Shown piece after piece: positions 34,724 to 44,336 of a DNA stretch of 64,000 bases (the first letter of the stretch is position 1; the number at the start of each line of letters is the position of its first letter). A program made the position numbers and the translations under genes. Source of the stretch: a virus; the IMG/VR virus record IMGVR_UViG_3300033156_000587, positions 1 through 64,000 of that record. One strand, given 5' to 3'. The notes beneath the pieces were generated by a model. That model searched no databases, was not told the DNA's origin, and saw nothing but the letters and a program-made list of their open reading frames with translations.

Positions 34724-35999
34724 TGTGAGAGGGAACCTGACTTGGGAGACCTTTCATTCCGTATTGCCCGCAGCGGGCACGTTCAGCAAGGACCCGCGAG
34801 CGTGGGGCATCCGGGACGATGAATCCATCGGCATGATCCGGCATGGGTACGGACCAATCGTGATGGACATCAGCGGGAAGTCCTATATCGACTGGGTTTC
34901 GGGCCTGGGAGCGAACTTGTTTGGACACAATCACCGGAACTGGATGAGCCGGTGGATGTATTACCTTCACGCCACGGGCCTGATGACGTGCGCGTCCTTG
35001 CCGCACATGTACGAGTACACGCTCGCCATCCGGATCGCCGACTATGCTTGGCCCCACATCAAGGGAGCTGAGAAATGGGAAGACGTCCAAGTCCGGTTCG
35101 GCAAGACGGGGTCGGATGTCCTGGACATGGCCGTGAGACTAGCGCGAGCGGCGAAGTCCAAGGATGTTGTACTCTTCACCGGCTATCACGGGTGGCACGA
35201 TTGGACGATCTCAGCGACGCCGCCTGCTTGGGGCATCCCGCGCGGGTCGGGTCCTTTTGCCCAAAAGGTCAGCTTGAATGACCTGTCCCGTTGGCCGGAG
35301 GGAGGCCCGGCTGCGGTGGTCGTTGAGATCCCATTATCTTTTGATCCCAAGAAGTTCGATGAGATCCGCCAGTATTGCAACGCAACAGGAGCCCTCTTAA
35401 TCTTGGACGAAGTGGTTACCGGGTTCAGGTACGGAGTCCCAGGCTACGTCGAGAGACTCCCCGTGAAGCCGGACATCATCTGCTTCGGGAAAGCCCTTGG
35501 GAACGGGCTTCCCATCTCTGCAATCGTAGGTCCCAAGGATTTGATGTCCTGGTTCGCCAGGACCGACCCCGTGTTTTGCTCTTCAACCGCGTTCGGCGAC
35601 GTCGTCTCCCTGTCCGGTGGCCTAGCGACGCTAGACCTCGTCGCTGCGAGCGCCGATGGCATCCTAGGGCATATTCGGGACGTGGGAGCAGCCCTGATCC
35701 GGTCCCTCTCGGAAGTGTCGGAGCCTTACGACTTCTTCAGGATTGAGGGCGATCCAGAACGATCCCTCTGCGTCTTCGAGCGGGACGAGCAGAGAGCTCT
35801 GTTTATCCGCTGGATGATGGAAGCAGGGATCATGATGAATAGGCCGAATTTCCCAACGGTATCGCATACGAAGGCCGACGTGGAGATCACAGCAAGGGCT
35901 GCGGCTCATGTCTTGGAGCGAATCTCCAAGTTGGGCGAGTCTGAGCTTAAGGAACTTGGGAGCCGATACCATGCTCGCGTGCTCTTCCGAGACCGCTGA
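34707..35999 (+). CDS. Class III PLP aminotransferase (GSAM-like)
   Basis: 430 residues from ATG 34707 (GGGAGGAGG upstream). Fold-type I aminotransferase related to glutamate-1-semialdehyde aminomutase: GLGANLFGHNH, TGYHGWHDW, LILDEVVTGFR (Asp234) and ICFGKALGNGLP with the PLP lysine at 262. Enzymes of this class accompany NeuB and SpsF genes in surface-sugar clusters. It overlaps the synthase by 17 bases. Confidence 0.8.
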   Translation: MSQETDVRGNLTWETFHSVLPAAGTFSKDPRAWGIRDDESIGMIRHGYGPIVMDISGKSYIDWVSGLGANLFGHNHRNWMSRWMYYLHATGLMTCASLPHMYEYTLAIRIADYAWPHIKGAEKWEDVQVRFGKTGSDVLDMAVRLARAAKSKDVVLFTGYHGWHDWTISATPPAWGIPRGSGPFAQKVSLNDLSRWPEGGPAAVVVEIPLSFDPKKFDEIRQYCNATGALLILDEVVTGFRYGVPGYVERLPVKPDIICFGKALGNGLPISAIVGPKDLMSWFARTDPVFCSSTAFGDVVSLSGGLATLDLVAASADGILGHIRDVGAALIRSLSEVSEPYDFFRIEGDPERSLCVFERDEQRALFIRWMMEAGIMMNRPNFPTVSHTKADVEITARAAAHVLERISKLGESELKELGSRYHARVLFRDR

Positions 36000-36011
36000 G
36001 GAGGTTGAGGT

Positions 36012-36662
36012 ATGAAGAATATTATCCGAGTCCTTGATAGACCGGTGCAGGTTCTGGACATCGCGGAGGGTTGGGCATTCCCAGACCCCAGGTCTCTCCT
36101 GAAGAACCCTGAGAAGTCATACCGAGCTTGGAAGCTCTCGAACCTCAGCTCTTACCAAATAGGACAAGATGAAGTGCTCGTGTTCATGGGCGGGGAGAGG
36201 GATTACTCCAAGCCTGAGATCGAGGAGGAGGTCGAGCTTTCCCGGTTCGAAGTGAAGGGATACGGACCTCACTTACACAGGATCGTGTATCAGACGCCAC
36301 CGGAAAGTCCCCTTCGAGCCGGAGTCACGGTTAACGTCTCCGGATGGAGCTCGTTCCCTCCACATGGGTTTGAGCGAGATGGAAAGCACCCTGCAGGTTT
36401 CATGGAGATCTTCTACTTCATGATCGCGAAGGATAGCGACCATTGGGAAGGACCAGCGCAGGGTATCTTATTATCCGGTACATTCGGAAGACCGTGGGTC
36501 AGGATCGTGAGAGACGGGTTGAGCTTGATCATCTACCCGGGCCTTCACGCTGTCACCGCGATGCCGGGGTGCAAGATCGGGTACATCTGGGCTTACACCG
36601 CCGATGAGTTGCCGGACAAGACAATTGACGGGAAGGCAGGAAGGTATCGTGAGGACGTGTAG
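36012..36662 (+). CDS. KduI/IolB-like sugar isomerase (cupin)
   Basis: 216 residues. VSGWSSFPPHGFE is close to the metal-site motif of the KduI/IolB family (5-deoxyglucuronate / 5-keto-uronate isomerases), followed by EIFYFMIA and a later cupin half around GLHAVTAMPGCKIGYIW. A role in remodelling a keto sugar within the operon is plausible; substrate unknown. GAGG lies upstream of the ATG. Confidence 0.6.
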   Translation: MKNIIRVLDRPVQVLDIAEGWAFPDPRSLLKNPEKSYRAWKLSNLSSYQIGQDEVLVFMGGERDYSKPEIEEEVELSRFEVKGYGPHLHRIVYQTPPESPLRAGVTVNVSGWSSFPPHGFERDGKHPAGFMEIFYFMIAKDSDHWEGPAQGILLSGTFGRPWVRIVRDGLSLIIYPGLHAVTAMPGCKIGYIWAYTADELPDKTIDGKAGRYREDV

Positions 36663-37539
36663 AGGACGTTTGCTGGCCGAGAACAACGGGCTCCGGGTGA
36701 TCGATTGCGAGGTCTGTGGTTTTGCCCACCTTGAGTCCGGTGGCGCGGCAGAGATCGAGTACATGGCGGGTGCATTCCAGGATGATAACTGGTTCGAGAA
36801 GGAGCGCCAGGAACACGTCGCGGGGCTTTGGGACTCCTGCTATGAGTTCCAGTGGCGTATCATGAAGCAAACCGAGCCGTTCCTGGACTTCGGCTGCGGC
36901 GCGGGCTGGTTCATGTGGTACGTCAGGAGGACGTCCATCCCGATGCCGATCGAGTGCTATGGCGCAGAGATCGCGCCGATCCCTCACGAGTACAGGCCAG
37001 TGAACGTCAAGCACTTGATATACCATCCTGCCGCTCCCGAGGTGAACCAGCGGTTTCCAGCGGTGAGACTGTCCCTGGTTCTGGAACACATCGAGACGCC
37101 TAGAGGATTTCTCTTGACCCATCTTGAGTTCTGGAAGCCCCGCCGGATCTTAATCATCGTGCCAAACGAGTTCAACCCGCTACAGAGGAAAGTGGGAGGC
37201 TCCTGGTTTGTCTCTCACTGGCATTGGAACTACTTCACGCCTCGGTCGCTGACCAACTTGCTTGCGAGATTTGGTTATCGCCCAACGTTTCAGGGCGCGG
37301 GCTTTCCGATGGAACTGTTCATCCTGCTAGGGTTCGATTACAGAAAGGATGAGGAACTCGGAAAGAGGTGTCACTTAACGCGGTTAAGGTTGGAGAAACG
37401 CGTGGGCTGGAGAATCTTCCACGTCTACAGTCTGCTTCACCGCCTCCTCGGCTGGGGACGGGAGATGATCTATCTTTTCGAGATCGAGCGAAAGCCGATC
37501 AAGATTCCGTCTACCCGGGTGCCACTTGCTCTTGCATAG
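36649..37539 (+). CDS. SAM-dependent methyltransferase
   Basis: 296 residues from the GTG at 36649 (GGAAGG upstream), overlapping the previous gene by 14 bases. The N-terminus has Cys4 and a CEVCGF pair like a small zinc site; the class I methyltransferase core begins with FLDFGCGAGW, with SLVLEHIETP later. C-methyltransferases of this layout act on sugars or lipids; here a modified sugar is the likely substrate. Confidence 0.7.
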   Translation: MRTCRGRLLAENNGLRVIDCEVCGFAHLESGGAAEIEYMAGAFQDDNWFEKERQEHVAGLWDSCYEFQWRIMKQTEPFLDFGCGAGWFMWYVRRTSIPMPIECYGAEIAPIPHEYRPVNVKHLIYHPAAPEVNQRFPAVRLSLVLEHIETPRGFLLTHLEFWKPRRILIIVPNEFNPLQRKVGGSWFVSHWHWNYFTPRSLTNLLARFGYRPTFQGAGFPMELFILLGFDYRKDEELGKRCHLTRLRLEKRVGWRIFHVYSLLHRLLGWGREMIYLFEIERKPIKIPSTRVPLALA

Positions 37540-37564
37540 AGAATTGCCGCGGGGGGAAGATTCA

Positions 37565-38341
37565 ATGATCATAGGGATCTATTCTGCAAGCCCGGAATAT
37601 CACGGGTTTGGTCACTACTACCGCTGCCTCGGACTGGCCCAAGTTTTAGCTGCGCAACGTCACACCGTATTCTGGAAGGACAGCCTGATGCCGGACTTCA
37701 ACCTGGGACAAGATCTCGGGTTCGAGCTCGATTGGCTGATCGTGGATCATCCTGACGAGACCGTGATAAACCAGCTCGATGCACGGGCGAAACGAAGGGC
37801 TTACCTCCATGGAAATTCCGAGCTCACGAGGCCGATGAATGAAGACGCTTGGGACCTGATCGTGGTCCAGGGAGTGAGATACGGAGTGAGGAACATTAAC
37901 GCCTCTCGCTGGCTAGTTGGACCACAGTACGCTTTGATCCGGCCTGAGATCTCGAACTTAGTCGGCATCTTCAGGCCTCCAAAGGAGAATAAAGTCCTAG
38001 TCTACCCGGATGATCTCCTGGACCTAGTGCCCGATGGTTGGGTTGTCGCATACCCGAACGATTTCCACGTGGACTTCGGGATCGCTCGATTCGGCATGAT
38101 TTCCTTGGAACTCGCTGCGCTTGGCATTCCTCAGGCGATCATTTACGATACGATGGTCGAGCCGACTGCCGTCTACCTGAAAAAGACAGGAGCTGCGACC
38201 TTAATCAAGCGAGAGGTCGCAGAGAGGGACAGAGATGTGATTAAGCGGGAGGTCGAACGAATCGAGGTCCCGTTTAAGCCTCCGATCGACGGCCTCGGCT
38301 GCTGGAGACTTGCACACGAGCTGGAGTTGAGGGCGACATGA
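37565..38341 (+). CDS. PseG-like nucleotide-sugar hydrolase / GT-B protein
   Basis: 258 residues from ATG 37565 (GGGGGGAAG upstream). HGFGHYYRCLGLAQVL at the N-terminus is the glycine/histidine signature of PseG-type UDP-sugar hydrolases (GxGHxxR); the C-terminal half (MISLELAALGIPQAIIYD) is the nucleotide-binding GT-B half. In pseudaminic acid synthesis PseG removes UDP before the NeuB-type condensation. A transferase role cannot be excluded. Confidence 0.65.
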   Translation: MIIGIYSASPEYHGFGHYYRCLGLAQVLAAQRHTVFWKDSLMPDFNLGQDLGFELDWLIVDHPDETVINQLDARAKRRAYLHGNSELTRPMNEDAWDLIVVQGVRYGVRNINASRWLVGPQYALIRPEISNLVGIFRPPKENKVLVYPDDLLDLVPDGWVVAYPNDFHVDFGIARFGMISLELAALGIPQAIIYDTMVEPTAVYLKKTGAATLIKREVAERDRDVIKREVERIEVPFKPPIDGLGCWRLAHELELRAT

Positions 38342-39003
38342 GTTGCATCATCGTTCTCGGCTTGCCTCGGTCCGGCACGAGCATGGTCTCCGGGGTCCTT
38401 CACCACCTCGGGGTCTTCATGGGTAAGGAGGACAAGTTCACGCCTCCGGATGAGTGGAACCCTCTAGGGTACTTTGAGAATTTGGAGATCACGGGTCTCC
38501 TGGTCCGAGCTAGCAGGACTGCGACAACCAGGGAACTCATGGAAGCTGCCGCGTCTCGCGGGGTCTTTCCGGTTCATGCGGACATTTCCCATGAGCTGGA
38601 GCGCCGGATAAGGGCGATAGAGGCGAGTCACGAGATCTGGGGATTCAAAGATCCCAGGCTCTTGCTTCCCTTTTTCTTCGAGGCCTTTACTGCCCTTGTG
38701 AAGTCTGACATCAAGCTGATCGTAACGACCCGCGGGCTTCTCCGCGTGAAGGAGTCGATCGGGGCTAAGCTGAAGAAGACCGAGAAGCAATCCTTCGATG
38801 AGACCGTGGACCTAGCCGTGAATCATCTCGCGCTGAGGTTAGTGGACGTCCTAGGACGAGTCCCGGTGCCTGTCCTGGTCGTGCAGTTTGACTCTTTGAT
38901 TGACGACCCGAAACGGAAAGTCCGCGAGATCGCCGAGTTCGTGGGAGTCGAGGTGACACAGAAGGCGATATCATTCCCGAATCCGGCTTTCCGGAGGTTC
39001 TGA
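38338..39003 (+). CDS. Sulfotransferase family protein
   Basis: 221 residues with the PAPS-binding loop GLPRSGTSM (8-16), the EIWGFKDPRLLL element and a 3'-phosphate-type region around TTRGLLRVKESI. The pattern is that of bacterial sugar sulfotransferases. Overlaps the previous gene by four bases, suggesting coupled translation. May sulfate the operon's sugar product. Confidence 0.7.
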   Translation: MSCIIVLGLPRSGTSMVSGVLHHLGVFMGKEDKFTPPDEWNPLGYFENLEITGLLVRASRTATTRELMEAAASRGVFPVHADISHELERRIRAIEASHEIWGFKDPRLLLPFFFEAFTALVKSDIKLIVTTRGLLRVKESIGAKLKKTEKQSFDETVDLAVNHLALRLVDVLGRVPVPVLVVQFDSLIDDPKRKVREIAEFVGVEVTQKAISFPNPAFRRF

Positions 39004-40202
39004 TGGCTAAGTGGGTTTGGCTTATCGGCGGTGGGGTCATGCAGTATCCCATGCTGAGGAAGATCCGGGAACGTGGATACAAGAGCCTAGTCACAGATGG
39101 GAACCCCGAATGCAGATGCGCTTGGGAAGCTGACGCGTTCTTCCGCGTCAGCACGTATGACATCAAGGGACACCTGGAACTCGCGTCGAAGCTGAAGGAT
39201 CTTGATATCGCGGGAGTCCTGACCGTTGCCGCAGACGTGGGGCCGACGGTGTCCGCGGTAGCCCACGTTCTCAGTCTCCCAGCCTGCTCCCTGGCGTCCG
39301 CGATAGCGGCGCGCGATAAAGTGAGTATGCGAGTGTCTACCGCGCTTTTGTCTAAACATCCGGTTTGGATGGCACTGCCAGCTACAAGAGCTGAAGCCGC
39401 GTGGCATTCCTGGGACACCTGGGCCCGGAGCAAGGGAATCCCATCGCTGCCGTGCGTGGTGAAAGCGCCTGACAACCGAGCGTCCCGCGGAATGACCGTC
39501 GTAAGACGGCCGGAGGACATGACACCCGCGGTCCGGAAGGCGGCGAGTTCCGCGATCCAGCGAAAGGACACGGTCCTGATCGAGGAATTCCTCGAAGGGG
39601 AAGAGTACGCGATCGACACGTTCATCGTGGATGGAAAGGCTCGTATGGTGAACATCGCGAAGCGGATCTTCCATGAACCCGGGATCGAGGCAGGCCACAT
39701 AAACCCGGGAGCATTCGATCCCGAGATGGAAAGGATCGCGACGGAATATGCTGAAGCACTCGGTGTGGATCAGGGCCCGTTTAAGCTGGATCTCGTGAAA
39801 CATCCGAGATACGGCTGGTGTGTCCTGGAAACAGCCACGAGGCTGTCCGGAGGATTCGATCACATGTGTACTGCGGTTATCGGCCCGGGGAAGGATATCA
39901 CGGGCCTGATGCTTGACTTCGCGTTGGGCCTTCCCTTTGATGGGAGCAAGCTGGAGTCGAAGATCGGGAAATATGCCGCGTGCTATGCGCCGGTCTTCGA
40001 GCCAGGTACGATCCTTGGATATCTGTACCATGGATCTCCCGAGCTTCCAGACGGCGTAATCGTCGTGAACAGGCGTGAGATCCCACCGCTCGAAACGTCT
40101 GCAGACAGGCCTATATTCGTGATCGAGACCGGTGACTCGGAGGAAGAGGCATGGGAGAAAGCCAAGGAGATCGCCTCAGGCTTAGAGCCGATGTACGCAT
40201 AG
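39003..40202 (+). CDS. ATP-grasp enzyme
   Basis: 399 residues. N-terminal pre-ATP domain (WVWLIGGGVMQYPMLRKIRERG), ATP-grasp core with PCVVKAPDNRASRGMTVV, LIEEFLEGEEYAIDTFIV and a metal-binding end LDLV...VLETATRLSGGFDH. ATP-grasp ligases of this type occur in sugar and cofactor clusters with NeuB and SpsF genes. Substrate not deducible. Start overlaps the previous stop by one base (TGATG). Confidence 0.7.
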   Translation: MAKWVWLIGGGVMQYPMLRKIRERGYKSLVTDGNPECRCAWEADAFFRVSTYDIKGHLELASKLKDLDIAGVLTVAADVGPTVSAVAHVLSLPACSLASAIAARDKVSMRVSTALLSKHPVWMALPATRAEAAWHSWDTWARSKGIPSLPCVVKAPDNRASRGMTVVRRPEDMTPAVRKAASSAIQRKDTVLIEEFLEGEEYAIDTFIVDGKARMVNIAKRIFHEPGIEAGHINPGAFDPEMERIATEYAEALGVDQGPFKLDLVKHPRYGWCVLETATRLSGGFDHMCTAVIGPGKDITGLMLDFALGLPFDGSKLESKIGKYAACYAPVFEPGTILGYLYHGSPELPDGVIVVNRREIPPLETSADRPIFVIETGDSEEEAWEKAKEIASGLEPMYA

Positions 40203-41197
40203 GGATCGTGATCACGGCGAGGATGGACTCAGAGAGGCTTCCAGGGAAAGTGCTCGCTGAGATAGCCGGGAAACCGTTGCTAGGACACCTTGTGGAGAGA
40301 TATGCCCGGGTCGGGAAAGTAGTCGTTGCCACATCCGATGATCCAAGTGATGACCCGATTGCGACGTGGGCAGAGCGTCACCTTGTTCCTTGTTTCCGCG
40401 GGAGCAAGGAAGATGTTACAGACAGGATCTGGGGCGCGATCAAGGCATGGCTGAGCGACTGCGACTTTGTGATGCGAGGCCTGGGAGATTGTCCGTTCCC
40501 GGAGACGATGTTCATTACGAGAGCTGCATTCGTGATGGACGCGATGGACGCGGACATGTTCCTTTGGATGCTCCCACCGTGGGTTTGGCCCGTGTATGGA
40601 GCGAGGGAGTTCCCGATCCGGACCTCACTCTGGGAGGCGATGAACCAACTCGCGACGGGAGACGAGCGGGAACACCCCGATTTGTACCTGCATCGGCATA
40701 GGAAGGACATCAAAATCGCGTATCATGAGCCTCCGCCTCCGGACTATTTTAGACCGCATAGACTGGAGATCGATTACCCGGAAGACCTCGAAATGTTGAG
40801 GCGGCTCGTCAAGGAGTTCGACGGCCGCTGGCCGACCCTGATCGAAGCTTTGGATGTCCTGGACGCGAACCCGAAAATCGCGCTCATCAATGCGAACAGG
40901 GAAGAGAGAACGGGTCCATACGCGTCCTATTCCCAAGAGGACCGGGACAAGTGGGCCCAGGCCCAGCGGGGCAAGCCCGTCGTAACCTGGGATAACCGGA
41001 TATGGCGACCAAAGAAGAACGAGAAACCAATCTTTTGTTCCGTAGGGACTTGCCTCATCGGGTATTATCACGGTGGGTGGCTAAGGACAAAAGAGGGGCA
41101 CGCGATTAAGGAAGGTCGGCTCGCGTGCCCCTGTGGAGCGGGAAGATTCTGGCGTGCTAAGGCGATCGACTTGCGCGAAGGATCTCGACCGGTATAG
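40151..41197 (+). CDS. SpsF/NeuA-type cytidylyltransferase with zinc tail
   Basis: 348 residues. TARMDSERLPGKVLAEI (22-38) and GKPLLGHLVERY are the nucleotide-binding signature of SpsF/CMP-nonulosonate synthetases, which activate the acid with CTP. The C-terminal ~90 residues carry CSVGTC and CPCG, a probable zinc-binding extension unusual for the family. The ATG at 40151 has GGAGG 8 bases upstream and overlaps the previous gene by 52 bases. Last gene of the operon. Confidence 0.75.
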   Translation: MGESQGDRLRLRADVRIGIVITARMDSERLPGKVLAEIAGKPLLGHLVERYARVGKVVVATSDDPSDDPIATWAERHLVPCFRGSKEDVTDRIWGAIKAWLSDCDFVMRGLGDCPFPETMFITRAAFVMDAMDADMFLWMLPPWVWPVYGAREFPIRTSLWEAMNQLATGDEREHPDLYLHRHRKDIKIAYHEPPPPDYFRPHRLEIDYPEDLEMLRRLVKEFDGRWPTLIEALDVLDANPKIALINANREERTGPYASYSQEDRDKWAQAQRGKPVVTWDNRIWRPKKNEKPIFCSVGTCLIGYYHGGWLRTKEGHAIKEGRLACPCGAGRFWRAKAIDLREGSRPV

Positions 41198-41438
41198 CAC
41201 CCGCAGTCTGCATCGTCGGCGTGAGGGAATCAGCCATTGCGAGCGCTTGATCTAGGAACCCGGAGAGGCCCAGGATGTCCAGGATGTCCCGGATTTCCTG
41301 AGACAGGAGAAAATCCTTGGCATCCTGGGCCAACGCTTGATTGCTGGAGTTGAGATCCATCAACGCGAGATGGATCATCGCAATCAAGATCGCATCCTCA
41401 GGGTATTTCATGACCTTCGCCCAGTCCCACGGCTTCAT
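41157..41438 (-). CDS. Small helical protein, unknown
   Basis: 93 residues, all-helical by composition, with no recognised family. ATG 41438 has GGAGGAGGTCA upstream and lies inside the end of the helicase gene, so it is probably cotranslated with it. Its 3' end overlaps the converging cytidylyltransferase gene by 41 bases. Confidence 0.55.
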   Translation of the reverse strand: MKPWDWAKVMKYPEDAILIAMIHLALMDLNSSNQALAQDAKDFLLSQEIRDILDILGLSGFLDQALAMADSLTPTMQTAGAIPVEILRASRSP

Positions 41439-43407
41439 TGACCTCCTCCACGCTTAGACCGAGTTCTCTGATGAATCGGGAAGGAATAAGGGGCTTGCCC
41501 CGGTACCGGCGAATAGCCGTCAGATGGACTTCCTCTTTCGCTCGGGTGACCAGGACGAAGGCGATGCAGCGCTCGTCCTCGATCAGGCTCGGCTCGCCTG
41601 TTGGGAGAGAGCCGAACGGGCGCATTAACCCGAGCGCCGAGGCATGGGGGAGCAGCTCCTCATTCCATCCCAGGCCGAAGACAATGGGGCGCTCTAGCCC
41701 TTTGAGCCGATGCACCGTAGAGAGAACCACCTTCCCGTCCCAGGATTCCTGGGAAGCTGCCTCGCGGCATTGAGAGACGTAGCTCAGGAAGGCATCGATG
41801 TCCTCGCCCAGGTGAGCCGCGGTGGTGACGATAGTCTGAAGATCCGTAAGCTTATCGTTCTCCGCGGCATCGGCCTCGACCAAACCCTCAGCTTCGAGAT
41901 AGGCGCGGTAGTGATCGATGATCACTTCCAGAGCAGCGCAGAGCCCGCGATGATGGAGCGCGTCCTTGATCTCCTGGAGCATGGCTAGGAGATCCTGGAC
42001 TCCGGCTCGCCAGCGCCAGCCTTGCCGGGAATTGAGCGCTTTGTAGATGCTCCGGAATCTCCCGTTGCAGGCATCCAGGAACTGGCGTCCCAACCAGCGA
42101 TTCGGGGAGTATTCACCCTTTCGTCGGGCCTTGGTATCGAACGGCTGGCGCATACGTTTAGACGAGATATCGAATACTCTTCGGAAGGCAGAATCAGACT
42201 CCTTGTAGGCTAGTTCTAAGTAGGCGACTACGTCCGCGACATGCTTTGCGTTCCAGAACGAACCGCCGCAGGCGTTGGCGAACGGGATACCGCGGCGGGC
42301 GAGCTCGCCCTCAACGGGAGCAAGCTGGGCTCGGGTTCTCGCGCCTACGAAGAAATCCGCGGGTTGTCGGCCATCTTGGATCTTAGCCTCGATTTCGCTT
42401 GCTACATAAGCGGCCTCGTCATAGATGTCCTCTCGAAGCGCGAAGGTAAACTCGATTCCATCAGGCGCATCATCTCGCGGCTGGACATCCTTAAGGAATC
42501 GACTCGGGTAAGGACCGAGGGGTTCGTAGTTGTGCCTGATGAGATCTGACGCCCGGCTCACGATCTTCCGAGTGGATCGGAAGTTTCGATCCAGCTTGAT
42601 CGTGATCCCGTCGGGATAGCGCTTGTCGAACCCATGGAAGAGATTGTCTTCTGGCGTAGCTCCCGAGAACCGGTACAGGAGCTGGTCGCTATCCCCTACG
42701 ATGAAGAACTGGTTTTGAGGTTCGGCGAGCTTGGTTAAGATGCGCATGGCTTGACCAGACGTGTCCTGCCCCTCATCGACGATGATGTACTGGAACTTGG
42801 CTTGCCACCGAGCCCGGAAATTCTCGTTAGTTCTGAGCTGGGTCTCGATGTCTAGGAGCATATCCGGGAAGGTGAGCAGATTTTGAGCTTTGAGTGTGCG
42901 ATCTACTTCCCAGCGGACATTTACAAGCTGACGAGCTATAGCAGGCGGGAGACGCGTTAGGAAAAATCGCTCCAGTGTCTCATTGTCGTCGGACGTGATG
43001 CCCGCGGCCTTCGAGCGATCGAGCCACCAGCGGATCTCTTGCCAGCCTGCATTAAGATGAACTTCCGCCGCAGCCTCCTCAATCGTTTTTCGGATCTGCC
43101 ATTCCTTTGCGACCCCGCGTGTATCTCCCTCAGCGGCGAGAATGCGGTAGCAAAGCGCGTGAATTGTGCAGACTTGGCTGGTATTAACGCGAGGACACCG
43201 CCTCTGGATTCGGTCGAGTAGCTCGGACGCCATTGACTTGGAGAACGTGACAGCCACGATGGAATCTGGATCGACACCGTTCTCAACAAGGAATGCGTAC
43301 CGAGCGGCGATAACCGTGGTCTTTCCAGAACCTGGAGGAGCAAGCACGCGGACAGGACGATCCAGAGGGGCCTGGATCGCGGCAAGTTGAGCCTTAGTGT
43401 ATCTCAT
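41398..43407 (-). CDS. UvrD/PcrA-like superfamily 1 DNA helicase
   Basis: 669 residues. Motifs in order: Q-motif (YTKAQLAAIQAP), Walker A APPGSGKT (23-30), VTFSKSMA, TIHALC, Walker B DEGQD (211-215), GDSDQLLYRFSGA, LDRNFRS, and STVHRLKGLE plus FVLVTRAK at the C-terminus. These translocate 3'-5' on single-stranded DNA in repair or replication. AAGGAGACAAAG precedes the ATG; a TTGACA-N17-TAGAGT promoter lies upstream. Confidence 0.9.
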   Translation of the reverse strand: MRYTKAQLAAIQAPLDRPVRVLAPPGSGKTTVIAARYAFLVENGVDPDSIVAVTFSKSMASELLDRIQRRCPRVNTSQVCTIHALCYRILAAEGDTRGVAKEWQIRKTIEEAAAEVHLNAGWQEIRWWLDRSKAAGITSDDNETLERFFLTRLPPAIARQLVNVRWEVDRTLKAQNLLTFPDMLLDIETQLRTNENFRARWQAKFQYIIVDEGQDTSGQAMRILTKLAEPQNQFFIVGDSDQLLYRFSGATPEDNLFHGFDKRYPDGITIKLDRNFRSTRKIVSRASDLIRHNYEPLGPYPSRFLKDVQPRDDAPDGIEFTFALREDIYDEAAYVASEIEAKIQDGRQPADFFVGARTRAQLAPVEGELARRGIPFANACGGSFWNAKHVADVVAYLELAYKESDSAFRRVFDISSKRMRQPFDTKARRKGEYSPNRWLGRQFLDACNGRFRSIYKALNSRQGWRWRAGVQDLLAMLQEIKDALHHRGLCAALEVIIDHYRAYLEAEGLVEADAAENDKLTDLQTIVTTAAHLGEDIDAFLSYVSQCREAASQESWDGKVVLSTVHRLKGLERPIVFGLGWNEELLPHASALGLMRPFGSLPTGEPSLIEDERCIAFVLVTRAKEEVHLTAIRRYRGKPLIPSRFIRELGLSVEEVNEAVGLGEGHEIP

Positions 43408-43440
43408 CTTTGTCTCCTTTCGTCTTAGTCTTTCGAGAAA

Positions 43441-43469
43441 ACTCTAGCATATTTCTCGCGGTTTGTCAA
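43441..43469 (-). promoter_or_regulatory. Helicase promoter candidate
   Basis: Minus-strand TTGACA (43469-43464) and TAGAGT (43446-43441) at 17-base spacing, about 35 bases before the helicase start. The element is back-to-back with a plus-strand promoter. Confidence 0.55.
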
Positions 43470-43477
43470 GGGTTTCT

Positions 43478-43507
43478 TTTCGATTTCCCAGGGTTTTGTG
43501 TTACACT
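43478..43507 (+). promoter_or_regulatory. Promoter of SDR/Y-RNA region, TTTCGA-N18-TACACT
   Basis: TTTCGA at 43478-43483 and TACACT at 43502-43507 with an upstream TG. The expected transcription start (about 43514) is only about three bases before the ATG at 43517, so the first message would be nearly leaderless. Confidence 0.55.
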
Positions 43508-43516
43508 GAAAGTGCT

Positions 43517-44191
43517 ATGAAGAGGATCTTAGTATTTGGAGCAACCGGGAATCTTGGAAGGGCGCTTCGGGAAGAAGCGCGGTGGCGAAGCTGGGAATTC
43601 CGGGGCATTGCGAGGAACCCGGGAGATTTCAGCGACACTCGGAAAGCGAACGCTACTCATTGGACGAAAATAAGCCGGGTTCTCTCAGACGAGGCTCCAT
43701 TTGACCTCGTGGTCTTCGCCCAGGGCATCCAGCGAAGGGTCGGGATCTGGGACGCAGGTCCCCATGATTTCGACATCCTGGCGGCGAATCTGGACGGCTC
43801 TTTGATCTCGACGATTTTGTTAGTACGATACAGGAGGTTGAACCAGGGAGCCTTATTAGTCTATTGCTCCTCGATCCAAGCCGCGGCTCCCAGGGGTGGC
43901 CGGTTCCTGTACGCGGTAGCGAAGGCTGGAGTGGAAGCTCTAGCGAGGGCGGTCACCGCGGAGACCGGCGGCTTGGTCCGAGGTGTAGCCTTGAGACTCG
44001 GCCAGTTCGAGAACACGATGAAAGGGATCGAGTTCTCCGAGGCCGAGCGGGAGAGACTGGAAGAGCGGACGTTGATGGGCTTCATCCCGGAGCGGGAGAT
44101 CGCGAAGTTTATCTTCGACCTGTACGATGCTCGCCACATTGCAGGATGTGTAATCGACTACGAAGGCGGGCATCTCCTGAACATCTGGTGA
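43517..44191 (+). CDS. Short-chain dehydrogenase/reductase
   Basis: 224 residues from ATG 43517. Rossmann loop FGATGNLG (residues 6-13), a YCSSIQAA serine element and YAVAK with the Tyr/Lys pair, then a GGHLL C-terminus. SDRs with a GATGxxG loop reduce or epimerise nucleotide sugars; with the oxidoreductase at 47.4 kb it probably serves the sugar pathway. There is no clear Shine-Dalgarno, consistent with a leaderless message. Confidence 0.75.
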   Translation: MKRILVFGATGNLGRALREEARWRSWEFRGIARNPGDFSDTRKANATHWTKISRVLSDEAPFDLVVFAQGIQRRVGIWDAGPHDFDILAANLDGSLISTILLVRYRRLNQGALLVYCSSIQAAAPRGGRFLYAVAKAGVEALARAVTAETGGLVRGVALRLGQFENTMKGIEFSEAERERLEERTLMGFIPEREIAKFIFDLYDARHIAGCVIDYEGGHLLNIW

Positions 44192-44199
44192 GGCGAAAC

Positions 44200-44313
44200 G
44201 TGTCCAATCACGGTGGTCTCAGGTACATCGTCTGGGTTATCTTGGTGATTTGCGTGGTCCTGATGATCTCTGGATGGGTTACCCTGGCAATCTCGCTAAA
44301 GTACCTTAACTGA
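44200..44313 (+). CDS. Small membrane peptide (37 aa)
   Basis: GTG start with GAGGCGAAAC upstream, overlapping nothing but following the SDR by 8 bases. Residues 10-34 are one hydrophobic helix (YIVWVILVICVVLMISGW). Possibly a membrane-associated peptide; no family. Confidence 0.45.
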   Translation: MSNHGGLRYIVWVILVICVVLMISGWVTLAISLKYLN

Positions 44314-44336
44314 GGAATCTTGGGGCCGAATCTCGG